Shown piece after piece: positions 9,701 through 16,821 of a stretch of 64,000 bases of DNA (within the stretch, counting starts at the first letter, position 1; each line of letters opens with the position of its first letter). The stretch comes from Segatella baroniae DSM 16972 = JCM 13447 (lineage in GTDB: Bacteria; Bacteroidota; Bacteroidia; Bacteroidales; Bacteroidaceae). Both the position numbers and the translations under genes were made by a program. A model generated the notes under the pieces. The model was not told the DNA's origin and did not search any database. It saw only the letters and a program-made list of their open reading frames with translations. The stretch covers positions 1 through 64,000 of the forward strand of contig NZ_AUFQ01000014.1 in the NCBI RefSeq assembly GCF_000426585.1, in the 5' to 3' direction.

Positions 9701-10106
9701 CGTTGGCGTCCACCACTTGGCCCGCCACCTTGACAGAACCGGCCTTGCCCGTCTCCTGCTGCGGCTTGGCCTGCTGCTGTGATATGATGATATGTCGGTC
9801 GGTGATGGTGTATTCCAGTCCCGAGCCCTTCAGCATTTCCTTGAGCAGGTCTGACAGTTCGATGGATGACGAGCTGACATTGACCACTTTCTTCAGATTA
9901 ATGCTGTTCTGTCCGTAGTCTACAGACTTTGATGTTTGTTTTTCGATAGCCGTTATCAGGCTTTTCATCGTAGCTTTCTTCTGCTGGAGCTTGATCATCC
10001 GGCTCTGCGCGTAGGCACCCGATGCGACAAACAATAACGCAGCTACGAAAAATGTCTTTGGTTTGGCCATTATTGAGTTTGATAATGGATTGATAAATCG
10101 TTTCAT
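6783..10106 (-). CDS. SusC/RagA TonB-dependent transporter with N-terminal STN domain
   Basis: 1107 residues. After a signal (MAKPKTFFVAALLFVASGAYA) come an STN secretin/TonB short N-terminal domain (about 35-110, MKSLITAIEKQTSKSVDYG), a carboxypeptidase-regulatory-like domain (about 125-205), a plug (NEVVVTALGIKRAEKALSYNV onward, with VLYVIDGMPLF) and the 22-strand barrel ending SYGFSVKFKF. The STN domain marks it as a signal-transducing receptor that contacts the FecR anti-sigma factor encoded 72 bp upstream. Two starts are possible: MKRFINPLS at 10106 or MAKPK at 10070; the second leaves a cleaner signal peptide. Confidence 0.95.
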   Translation of the reverse strand: MKRFINPLSNSIMAKPKTFFVAALLFVASGAYAQSRMIKLQQKKATMKSLITAIEKQTSKSVDYGQNSINLKKVVNVSSSSIELSDLLKEMLKGSGLEYTITDRHIIISQQQAKPQQETGKAGSVKVAGQVVDANGESLPGVSVRVKGTKNATVTDVDGNFTINTNRGDVLEFSYVGFATKEVKAADAGRRLTLTEDSKVLNEVVVTALGIKRAEKALSYNVQKVSSEELTRNKDANFVNSLNGKIAGVSISKSASGVGGATRVIMRGAKSIDGDNNVLYVIDGMPLFNFSGGADSGVMGEGRVSSEGIADFNPEDIESINVLAGPSAAALYGSSAANGAILITTKKGKEGRLEISYSSSADFSKPLIMPKFQNTYGNKPGMYESWGEKLPTPSSYDPAKDFFRTGTNFINALTVNTGNEFNQTFVSAASTNSKGIVPNNTYDRYNFTVRNTSKLFKGKVQLDLGASYVKQKDNNMVSQGEYWNPIVAAYLFPRGESFEDIKTFERFNVVRNFPTQYWPVQEGRFANQNPYWTAYRNLAPDDKDRYMFNAGLTYNIYDWLSVAGRVRLDRTFMTSERKVYASSYEYFAKPNGFYEYYDYKDHQTYIDAIANINKRFGDFSLAANVGYSYSDFASLTRGYGGNLVLLPNKFSLTNIDPSDSKIREAGGDSKVRNVAAFASAELGWKSMVYLTLTGRNDWNSRLVNSSEESFFYPSVGLSGIVSEMVKLPEFISYLKVRGSYTEVGSPVSRSGMTPGTITTPLVGGSLKSTDIYPFTDYKAERTKSYEVGLTARFFKKLSVEFTWYKSNTYNQTFIGELPESSGYKAVYLQAGNVENRGIEMTVGYNDNFGGLQWNSSLTYSKNVNEIKEMVKDYVHPKSPKPINIPEVSKDKGRVILKVGGSISDIYARKVLAKDNQGYVNVTSSGGINLETVDPIYLGKTTPDFTMGWNNSLSYKNFGLSFLFNARFGGVVTSSTQALLDRFGVSKASADARDAGGVMIPHQGRFDAKKYYTLTATGETDLAGYYTYSATNIRLQELTLSYKFNPRWFNNVLRDLTLSFVATNPWMIYCKAPFDPEMTSSTGTYGQGNDYFMQPSLKSYGFSVKFKF

Positions 10107-10178
10107 ACTTTAGTATCAGATAATTTGAATCGTTCTAATTATAAATGATAAGTTAATACTCGTTGTTGTCTTTTCTGT

Positions 10179-11207
10179 CTATCGGGCGCCTCCTTTCTTT
10201 GTTTTGAGCACGATTCGTCCGTGCTCGTGTTGATAAGTGAGGTTTCCGGCTATCTTCGTGATGACTTTCATCACGTCGTCGATGCGCTCGTCGTTACGGA
10301 AACTCATGGTATATCTTCGCCCCGTGTCGACCGAGGGGGCTGCGACGACTTCGATGTTGTACTTGCGGCACACGTCGGCAAGCACACGGCCGAGCTGTTC
10401 TTGCTCGAACACCAGCCTGCCCTGCATCCACGCGTTGTAGCGTTCGCTGTCCACGGAGCTTTTCCGCATCAGTCCGCTGACGCGGTTGTAGACGAGCTGT
10501 TCGTTGGGATTCAACAGGGCCGAGTGCCGTCCGTTGCTCACGCTGACCTTCCCTTCCTCCAGCGTTGTCGTGACATTCTCGTCACAGGCGTAGGCCTTCA
10601 CGTTGAACCGGGTGCCCAACACGCGTATGCGCAGGTTGCCGACGTGTACGATGAAAGGTTGCTTGGCGTCTTTCGACACGTCGAAATGGGCCTCGCCTTC
10701 CAGATAGACCTCACGATTCGAGGCAAAACGGCTGAACTTACGGGGATACAGCACCGTGGAACCGGCGTTGACACGCACCCGCGTTCCGTCCGAAAGGGTC
10801 AGCCCGTCGGTCGCCCCGTTGGCCACGCTGCACTCCAGCAGCTCACCCGAGCGGGCGTGATAGGACGAAGCCGAATACCACAGGGCACCGCCGGAAGCCA
10901 ACAACAGCAGCAAGCCGGCCGCGTACTTGACAACCCGCCGACGCAGACGGAGCGTGGCACAACGCCGTTCGTAGGCGTCGCGACTATGTTGGAAGGCGGC
11001 CAATGACTGCGCCAGGTCTACCGTTTCGCTCTCCGGCGTCTGGTCCCACACCTTTCTGAAGGCCATTTCCTTGGCCTCCACATCCTCGTCGCCACGCAAC
11101 CAACGCGCCACAAGCGGGCGATAGCGGCGTGGAATGAGTCCGTCCACAAAGTTTCTTACGATTTGATAGGCTATGTAGTTGTTCATGCTTTCGCGGTTTA
11201 CTGACAT
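10179..11207 (-). CDS. FecR-family anti-sigma factor
   Basis: 342 residues. A cytoplasmic N-terminal part (RGDEDVEAKEMAFRKVW) is followed by one membrane segment (VVKYAAGLLLLLASGGALWY, about 90-110) and a periplasmic FecR domain (TLSDGTRVRVNAGSTVLYPRKF, EVYLEGEAHFDVSKD, VLGTRFNVKAY), then a C-terminal STN-like region (YTMSFRNDERIDDVMKVI). It holds the ECF sigma factor until the STN domain of SusC signals. Its cognate sigma is most likely the gene at 12186-12752, unusually separated from it by about 1 kb of repeats. An alternative start is the ATG at 11186. Confidence 0.92.
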   Translation of the reverse strand: MSVNRESMNNYIAYQIVRNFVDGLIPRRYRPLVARWLRGDEDVEAKEMAFRKVWDQTPESETVDLAQSLAAFQHSRDAYERRCATLRLRRRVVKYAAGLLLLLASGGALWYSASSYHARSGELLECSVANGATDGLTLSDGTRVRVNAGSTVLYPRKFSRFASNREVYLEGEAHFDVSKDAKQPFIVHVGNLRIRVLGTRFNVKAYACDENVTTTLEEGKVSVSNGRHSALLNPNEQLVYNRVSGLMRKSSVDSERYNAWMQGRLVFEQEQLGRVLADVCRKYNIEVVAAPSVDTGRRYTMSFRNDERIDDVMKVITKIAGNLTYQHEHGRIVLKTKKGGAR

Positions 11208-12076
11208 AACGACGAAAGCACGAAGGACACGTAGTTAAAAGAAGTTAAGCTAATCAACCCAAATCAATCATTGGAAAATTGCCATGGTATACTGCGCTGA
11301 CAATCGTCATGCGGTTGCCATCATTACGCTTCACGGGCATTAATCTCATTATATAAACAAGGTCAACCACCCTGTGCGCCTGCAACCGCGTAGCGGGTGG
11401 TGGCTCAGCACAAGCGGTTGCATGCACAATGCCCATGATTATGCCTCCACGAACCATTGGGTATCAACAAATGCCTGTCGCAGACTGCGCAGGAAGTGAA
11501 GCCGGAGGCTTCATCGCTCAGTAACCCCTGGTCAGCTCTGCGAAGCGGAGTGACCAGGGGATAAAAGACCAGGCGGAAATCGACCCTGGAAGGGTCGCCC
11601 AAAGACTGCCATGATGATGGTGGGCGACCCCTCCAGGGTCGACGGATGGATGGCGGGCACCCCTCCCCCGGTCATCCTGCGGCATGACCGGGGGTTACGG
11701 AGAGGTGAAGCCGCTGGCTTCAACACCCGCAGGAAAGCCTCGGGGGGCGGCATGCGAGCCTGCCCGCCCGTCATAGAGGGGCAGCCGCCCGCAACCATGG
11801 CCATCATATCACCCTTGCATCTCGTGCCTCCGCATGCTTCAAAATCCATTGGCTACTCCGACGGCTCACCCTTTATTCCCGACGACATCTACCACAAACG
11901 TAAAAAAGACCAAGGCCTTCGGCCTAGTTTCTTGTCACCACTTGCCGAACAGGGTAGCTCGCTGCGCTCACAACCCTGCTCTATAAAAAGACCAACCGCC
12001 AAGGCGGTTGCAGGCGCACTACAAGCGGTTGCATGCTCAGTACAAGCAGTTGCATGCGCAATGCACCATGACCATG
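11208..12076. repeat. Gene-free island of hairpins and short repeats between FecR and sigma
   Basis: No believable gene is present. The stretch contains several strong inverted repeats: CCCCTGGTCA (11525-11534) with TGACCAGGGG (11551-11560); a 20-bp arm pair with one mismatch (11581-11600 and 11622-11641); and CCCCCGGTCAT (11665-11675) with ATGACCGGGGG (11684-11694). The segment about 11488-11560 recurs in inverted, diverged form at about 11665-11731. Toward the end a roughly 20-bp word (ACAAGCGGTTGCATGC) is repeated three times at about 12006-12060 and also occurs near 11410. It resembles an accretion of REP/MITE-like repeats. Confidence 0.75.
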
Positions 12077-12208
12077 TTTCAATGAACCGATTTGACTTCA
12101 ACCGAACTGCTGAAGCAACATTTCAATGAACCGATTTGACTTCAACCGAACTGCTGGAGCAGCGTTTCAATGAACCGATTTGACTTCAACCGAACTGCTG
12201 GAGCAGCA
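12077..12208. repeat. Three tandem 44-bp repeats containing the sigma gene's 3' end
   Basis: Units start at 12077, 12121 and 12165; each is 44 bp and nearly identical (differences at the GAAGCAACA / GGAGCAGCG / GGAGCAGCA ends). The third unit overlaps the last codons and TGA of the ECF sigma gene on the minus strand, and the two others repeat those codons (LLQQFG then stop) outside the gene. The array therefore arose by duplication of the sigma gene's 3' end. Confidence 0.9.
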
Positions 12209-12752
12209 TTTCCACGACAAACAAGGTGACGAGGCGGCGGAGTTCGGCCAAGGCGGCGGTGATGTGCGTCTCCACCGTGCGCTTGCTGATGTGCAACGCT
12301 TCGGCTATCTCGTCGTTCTTCAGGCCGTCCACGCGGCTCATTCGGAACACACGGCGTTGCTGGGGCGGCATTTTCTCGATCTGGCGATGGATGATTTCGT
12401 GCAACTCACGGCTGTAGATGGCGTCCTCCACGCGGGTCTCGTCGGCTATTTCCGAGCCTTCGACGTCGGCATGGCTGCGCAAGGCCACCGACTTCAGGGC
12501 GTCGAGGGCGGCATGATGGGCCATGGCGTAGATATAGGCGTCGAGATTCTCCACCGACGCAATGTGGCTTCGCTTCACCCACAGCTTCATGAATACGTCT
12601 TGAGCGATGTTCTCCGCCTCGTATTCGTCGCCGCAGAAGCCCATGACGAAGCGTTTCACCCGTGGAAAGAAACGGGTGAAAACCATGTCGAACGCTTTCC
12701 GCTCGTCATGAGTGAAAGCCACGGAGAAGATATGATTGGTGTCGGAATCCAC
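12186..12752 (-). CDS. ECF RNA polymerase sigma factor (locus regulator)
   Basis: 188 residues starting from a GTG at 12752; no in-frame ATG precedes it before a stop. Region 2 is visible as RFFPRVKRFVMGFCGDEYEA then NIAQDVFMKLW, and region 4 as QIEKMPPQQRRVFRMSRVDG then LKNDEIAEALHISKRTVETH, which is the helix-turn-helix that reads the -35 class element. It probably drives the SusC/SusD/GH18 genes and is checked by the FecR protein at 10179-11207. The last six codons lie in a tandem repeat. Confidence 0.92.
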   Translation of the reverse strand: MDSDTNHIFSVAFTHDERKAFDMVFTRFFPRVKRFVMGFCGDEYEAENIAQDVFMKLWVKRSHIASVENLDAYIYAMAHHAALDALKSVALRSHADVEGSEIADETRVEDAIYSRELHEIIHRQIEKMPPQQRRVFRMSRVDGLKNDEIAEALHISKRTVETHITAALAELRRLVTLFVVEMLLQQFG

Positions 12753-12803
12753 GATGGTCAGCTTATAGTTTATCCATTACACAGCCGGTTTGTCACGATG
12801 GTT

Positions 12804-13187
12804 CTAAGCTTTCATCCATCCGGCCAGCTGACTACCGATGACGACACCGACAAAACCTACAGCCAAACTGGCCAATAGGTAGCCGAACAAGAGCATGTAG
12901 TTGGCGTCTTTCAGGAGTGTCATGTTCTCGTTCATGAAGGTGGAGAATGTGGTGAAACCGCCACAGAAACCTGTTGCCAGCACCAGACGGCTCGATGGCG
13001 ACAGCCATCCCGCTTGTAGGGGAAGCCCCGACAGGAAGCCAATCAGCAGACATCCCAGAATATTGACAAGGAAAGTGCCCAGAGGGAAGGCTCCCGCTAC
13101 CAGCGTCTGTGCCCATTTGGCAATCAGGAAACGGGTGCCGCCACCCATGAAACTGCCCAGGCCGACCAGTAAAAAGTCTTTGAACAT
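12804..13187 (-). CDS. crcB: CrcB/Fluc fluoride channel
   Basis: 127 residues from ATG at 13187 (MFKDFLLVGLGSFMGGG); an upstream in-frame start would add an unlikely 15-residue extension. Family marks are GGGTRFLIA, the pore motif TFLVNILGCLLIGF and GFCGGFTTFSTFMNE, with four membrane segments. Fluc proteins are dual-topology dimers that export fluoride. No fluoride riboswitch was recognised in the 45 bp upstream, which instead holds short GTGAAGTGTGAAATG-like repeats. Confidence 0.93.
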   Translation of the reverse strand: MFKDFLLVGLGSFMGGGTRFLIAKWAQTLVAGAFPLGTFLVNILGCLLIGFLSGLPLQAGWLSPSSRLVLATGFCGGFTTFSTFMNENMTLLKDANYMLLFGYLLASLAVGFVGVVIGSQLAGWMKA

Positions 13188-13232
13188 GGATATGTGAAGT
13201 GTGAAATGTAGAATGTGAAGTGTGGAACGCAA

Positions 13233-13685
13233 TCACCTGTCAGCCTTCATCTTGAAGACCGCTTTCTTGAAACCGGCGGGCGGGGCGACGCAGGGGGCGT
13301 GGCCGTCGGTGGGAAGGAAGATGGCAAACTCGCCGGGTTGCACCGTCACAAAGCTTTCGGGACGAATGCCGGGCAACAGAGCGGCGTCGGTCGCGGCGTC
13401 GTAGCCGTCCTGGGGCAGCTTGCTTGCCGGCGTGTAGCCCATGGTCTCGGGGCCACCTATCGGAATCTGAACGTCGACCATCGACCGGTGGTATTCCAGC
13501 ACGGCCTCGTCCGCGGTCTTGGCACCATGCTCCTGGATGTTGACGAAGAAGTCGGGGCCGTCGATTTCGTGGTGACCTTCGGGCATGCCACGCAGGTCGT
13601 GCTCGGCCAGAAAAGCCACGACGTCCTTGATGCGCGCGTTCATGGGCGCATACAACTTCAGGTTTTCCAATGTATCTATGATCAT
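13233..13685 (-). CDS. YhcH/YjgK/YiaL family protein
   Basis: 150 residues. The fold is a DUF386 beta-barrel cupin-like one: GHHEIDGPDFFVNIQEH, the metal-site style stretch EYHRSMVDVQIPI, FAIFLPTDGHAPCVA and KKAVFKMKAD at the end. Members are linked to sialic acid and other sugar metabolism (YhcH in E. coli) or are beta-subunits of sugar enzymes, but the exact reaction here is unknown. It is followed by crcB with a 45-bp gap on the same strand. Confidence 0.88.
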   Translation of the reverse strand: MIIDTLENLKLYAPMNARIKDVVAFLAEHDLRGMPEGHHEIDGPDFFVNIQEHGAKTADEAVLEYHRSMVDVQIPIGGPETMGYTPASKLPQDGYDAATDAALLPGIRPESFVTVQPGEFAIFLPTDGHAPCVAPPAGFKKAVFKMKADR

Positions 13686-13751
13686 AACGCAGAACTTTAT
13701 CGTATGATAGGATGGCGCAAAGATAGCATTATTTTTTGAAAAGCCGTCCTT

Positions 13752-13883
13752 TCAGCTTGCAATAGCTGCCTTTTCTGCTTGCAACGGTGGCCCTTTTGCT
13801 TTGCAACGGTGGCCCTTTTACTTTACAACGGTGGCCCTTTCAGCTTGTAAAAGCTGCCCTTTCGGCCGCTGAAAGGGCAGCCG
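13752..13883. repeat. Degenerate 22-23-bp tandem repeats
   Basis: Five to six imperfect units of the type GCTTGCAACGGTGGCCCTTTT, starting near 13753, 13775, 13798, 13821 and 13843, and ending in an inverted form (CTGAAAGGGCAGCC). They fill the space between yhcH-like gene and folP. Related words (AAAGGGCTGCTTT) occur at 25040-25165. Confidence 0.75.
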
Positions 13884-13954
13884 TGGGAAATCGGTCGTGG
13901 GCATAGTCTGGGGCAAAAGACGCACGACCTCGTTGAATGATTGCCGTTTCTTGC

Positions 13955-13984
13955 ATTGTTTTTCAACTTTTATTATTACTTTTG
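13955..13984 (+). promoter_or_regulatory. Candidate folP promoter placed against the start codon
   Basis: ATTG (13955-13958), 18 bp, TACTTTTG (13977-13984) approximates the Bacteroidetes -33/-7 promoter. The -7 box ends 5 bp before the folP ATG at 13990, so transcription would start at or next to the start codon. Confidence 0.5.
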
Positions 13985-13989
13985 TCCGT

Positions 13990-14823
13990 ATGATGGATTA
14001 TTCGATAAATGTACGCGGACGACTGCTGTCGCTCCGTGAGCCCCAGGTGATGGGCATTCTCAACGTGACGCCCGACTCCTTCTACTCGGGCAGCCGCAAA
14101 CAGACGGAACGCGACATAGCCGAACGGGCCTTGCAAATCGTGGAGGAAGGCGGCACGATGATTGATGTGGGAGCCTTCTCGACACGCCCCGGAGCCTTCG
14201 AGGTGAGCGAAGAGGAGGAGCGCGAACGGCTGAAGCGCGCGCTCGGGATTGTCCGACGCGAGGTGCCCGACGTACCCGTCAGCGTGGACACCTATCGCCC
14301 GCTGGTGGCCCGCAGCTGCATCGAGGAATGGGGGGCCGACATCATCAACGACGTGAGTGAGGGCGGACTGACCGGTATCGTCAATACGCCCATCCACGAG
14401 CAGGGCAGCATGTTCGACGAAGTGGGCCGGTTGAAGTGTCCCTACATCCTGATGTCGGTCAAGTCCAACCTGCACGACATGCTGATAGCCTTTGCCGACG
14501 AGGTGCAACAGCTGCGCGACCGGGGCGCCAAGGACATCATTCTCGACCCGGGCTTCGGTTTCGGCAAGACGCTGGAGCAGAACTATGAAATCTATCGCCA
14601 CATGGAACGCCTGCAGACGCTTGAACTGCCGTTGCTGGTGGGCATTTCTCGCAAGAGCATGATATACAAATTGGTGGGCGGTTCGCCCGAGACGGCCCTC
14701 AACGGCACCGCCGTCCTCAATACGATAGCCTTGCAGAAAGGTGCCGGAATCCTGCGCGTGCACGACGTGAAGGAAGCCGTGGAGGCCGTGCGGATAACGA
14801 AGCTGGCCACCGGCAGCTATTGA
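13990..14823 (+). CDS. folP: Dihydropteroate synthase
   Basis: 277 residues from ATG at 13990 (MMDYSINVRG); this start gives about 20 residues before VMGILNVTPDSFYSGS, matching the family. Other conserved parts are IDVGAFSTRPGA, VSVDTYRPLVA, INDVSEG, ILDPGFGFGKTLEQN and GISRKSMIYKL. The enzyme joins p-aminobenzoate to hydroxymethyl-dihydropterin pyrophosphate in folate synthesis. It is followed 49 bp later by cdaA, an order common in Bacteroidetes. A longer frame upstream is not supported. Confidence 0.97.
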   Translation: MMDYSINVRGRLLSLREPQVMGILNVTPDSFYSGSRKQTERDIAERALQIVEEGGTMIDVGAFSTRPGAFEVSEEEERERLKRALGIVRREVPDVPVSVDTYRPLVARSCIEEWGADIINDVSEGGLTGIVNTPIHEQGSMFDEVGRLKCPYILMSVKSNLHDMLIAFADEVQQLRDRGAKDIILDPGFGFGKTLEQNYEIYRHMERLQTLELPLLVGISRKSMIYKLVGGSPETALNGTAVLNTIALQKGAGILRVHDVKEAVEAVRITKLATGSY

Positions 14824-14872
14824 CAGATTCCATTCCCAATCATTCATCCAACCTAAAAAGCCTGTAAAGAAA

Positions 14873-15640
14873 ATGCCTTTCGTATTTGGAATCAAGGATG
14901 TCATCGACATCGTCCTCGTGGCGCTCATGCTCTACTACATCTACCGGTTGATGAAAGAGAGCCGCTCGCTCAACGTCTTCATCGGTATCATGGTGTTTGT
15001 GCTCCTCTGGCTCTTCGTGAGTCAGGTGTTTGAAATGCGGTTGCTCGGCTCCATCCTCGACAAACTCGTCAGCGTGGGCGTCATCGGACTCATCGTTCTC
15101 TTCCAGGAAGAAATCCGCAAATTCCTCTATTCGCTCGGCGCCCACCAGCGGTTCAAGCGGCTGATGGCCTTCATGGGCGACAAGCGGCGCGAGGAGGCCG
15201 ACAAGGAGGCCATCATGCCCATCGTGATGGCTTGTATGAGCATGGCCAAGAACAAGGTGGGCGCGCTCATTGTGATAGAGCGGGGCGCGCCACTCGACGA
15301 CATCGTGGAGACGGGCGACCTGATTGACGCCCGCATCGACCAACGGCTCATCGAGAATATCTTCTTCAAGAACTCGCCGCTGCACGACGGTGCCATGATT
15401 ATCTCCAAGAAACGAATCAAGGCTGCCGGCTGCATTCTGCCCGTGAGCCACAACTTCGACATTCCGAAAGAACTGGGCCTGCGCCACCGGGCGGCCATGG
15501 GCATTTCGCAAGACAGCGACGCCGTGGCCGTGGTCGTGTCCGAAGAGACGGGCCGCATCTCGGTGGCCATCAAGGGAGAGTTCCGCCTGCGGTTGAGTGC
15601 CGAGGAGCTGGAAAGCATTCTGACCAAAGAGTTGGCTTGA
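14873..15640 (+). CDS. cdaA: Diadenylate cyclase (c-di-AMP synthase)
   Basis: 255 residues. Three N-terminal membrane helices (about 8-75, ending VGVIGLIVLFQEEIRKFLYSLG) precede the DAC domain, with the catalytic DGA at 172-174 (SPLHDGAMII) and RHR at 204-206 (LGLRHRAAMG). It makes the second messenger c-di-AMP from two ATP at the membrane. The usual CdaR partner is not next to it in this window. Confidence 0.96.
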   Translation: MPFVFGIKDVIDIVLVALMLYYIYRLMKESRSLNVFIGIMVFVLLWLFVSQVFEMRLLGSILDKLVSVGVIGLIVLFQEEIRKFLYSLGAHQRFKRLMAFMGDKRREEADKEAIMPIVMACMSMAKNKVGALIVIERGAPLDDIVETGDLIDARIDQRLIENIFFKNSPLHDGAMIISKKRIKAAGCILPVSHNFDIPKELGLRHRAAMGISQDSDAVAVVVSEETGRISVAIKGEFRLRLSAEELESILTKELA

Positions 15641-15774
15641 CAACAAAACCGCTTTTTGTGGCGGCAAGACGGCCGCGTCTCGATAAAAAGTCGTAATTTT
15701 GCAAACTGGAAATGGCAAAATGGCGATTTCCGGTTATATCCTAATGAACAAATTGTTATTTTATACACATCAAC

Positions 15775-16785
15775 ATGGAATTATTACAGCAAATTGTTGC
15801 CCGCGCAAAGGCAAACAAACAGCGCATTGTGCTCCCTGAAGCTACGGAGGAGCGTACATTGAGGGCTGCTGACCGTGTATTGGCCGACGACCTTGCAAAG
15901 CTGATTCTCATCGGCGATCCTGCCGAAATCAAGCGGTTGGCCGCCGAATGGGGGCTGACCCACATCGACAGGGCCACTATTGTCGACCCGGAAAACAACC
16001 CCAAGGGCGAAGAGTATGCCACCTTGCTGGCGGAACTCCGCAAGAAGAAGGGCATGACCCTCGAAGAGGCCCGCGAACTTGTGAAGAATCCGCTCTATCT
16101 GGGCTGCATGATCATCAAGACCGAGGGGGCCGACGGCCAGGTGTCGGGCGCGCTCAGCACGACGGGCGACACGCTTCGCCCGGCCTTGCAGATCATCAAG
16201 TGCGCCCCCGGTATCACCTGCGTGAGCGGCGCCATGCTGCTCCTGACGCACGAGAAGGCCTATGGCGATGACGGTATCATCGTCATGGGTGACGTGGCCG
16301 TGACGCCGGTGCCCGACGCCGAACAGCTTGCACAGATTGCCGTCAGCACCGCCCAGACCGCCCGAAGCGTGGCCGGCATGACCGACCCGAGGGTCGCCAT
16401 GCTCAGTTTCTCCACCAAAGGAAGCGCCAAACACGAAGTGGTCGACAAGGTGGTTGAGGCCACCCGGCTGGCTCACGAGCTGGCTCCGGACCTGAAACTC
16501 GACGGCGAACTGCAGGCCGATGCGGCCCTCGTGCCTGCCGTCGGGGCCAAGAAAGCCCCGGGAAGTCCCATCGCCGGCAAGGCCAACGTGCTGGTGGTGC
16601 CGTGCCTGGAAGTGGGCAACATCAGCTACAAGCTGGTGGAACGCCTGGGAAGCGCCACGGCCATCGGCCCGATTCTCCAGGGTATCGCCCGTCCGGTGAA
16701 CGACCTGAGCCGTGGTTGCTGCGTCGACGACATCTACTACATGATAGCCATCACGGCTTGTCAGGCACAAGATGCGAAGAAGTAA
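15775..16785 (+). CDS. pta: Phosphate acetyltransferase
   Basis: 336 residues of the short, single-domain Pta type. Marks: RIVLPEATEERTLRAAD at the N-terminus, GALSTTGDTLRPALQII, GVAVTPVPDAEQLAQIA-like stretch and MLSFSTKGSAKH, ending with RPVNDLSRGCCVDDIYYMIA. It interconverts acetyl-CoA and acetyl phosphate. ackA follows 36 bp downstream, so both form the acetate/ATP overflow pathway. A TAATTTTG -7-like box lies at 15694-15701, about 70 bp upstream of the start. Confidence 0.97.
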   Translation: MELLQQIVARAKANKQRIVLPEATEERTLRAADRVLADDLAKLILIGDPAEIKRLAAEWGLTHIDRATIVDPENNPKGEEYATLLAELRKKKGMTLEEARELVKNPLYLGCMIIKTEGADGQVSGALSTTGDTLRPALQIIKCAPGITCVSGAMLLLTHEKAYGDDGIIVMGDVAVTPVPDAEQLAQIAVSTAQTARSVAGMTDPRVAMLSFSTKGSAKHEVVDKVVEATRLAHELAPDLKLDGELQADAALVPAVGAKKAPGSPIAGKANVLVVPCLEVGNISYKLVERLGSATAIGPILQGIARPVNDLSRGCCVDDIYYMIAITACQAQDAKK

Positions 16786-16821
16786 TATAACATTTCACAT
16801 TTAACATTTCACATTTAATAT

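Noticed and set aside
13188-13232. Fluoride riboswitch before crcB
   Set aside because: The 45-bp gap holds only short GTGAAGTGTGAAATG-like repeats and cannot contain the pseudoknot.
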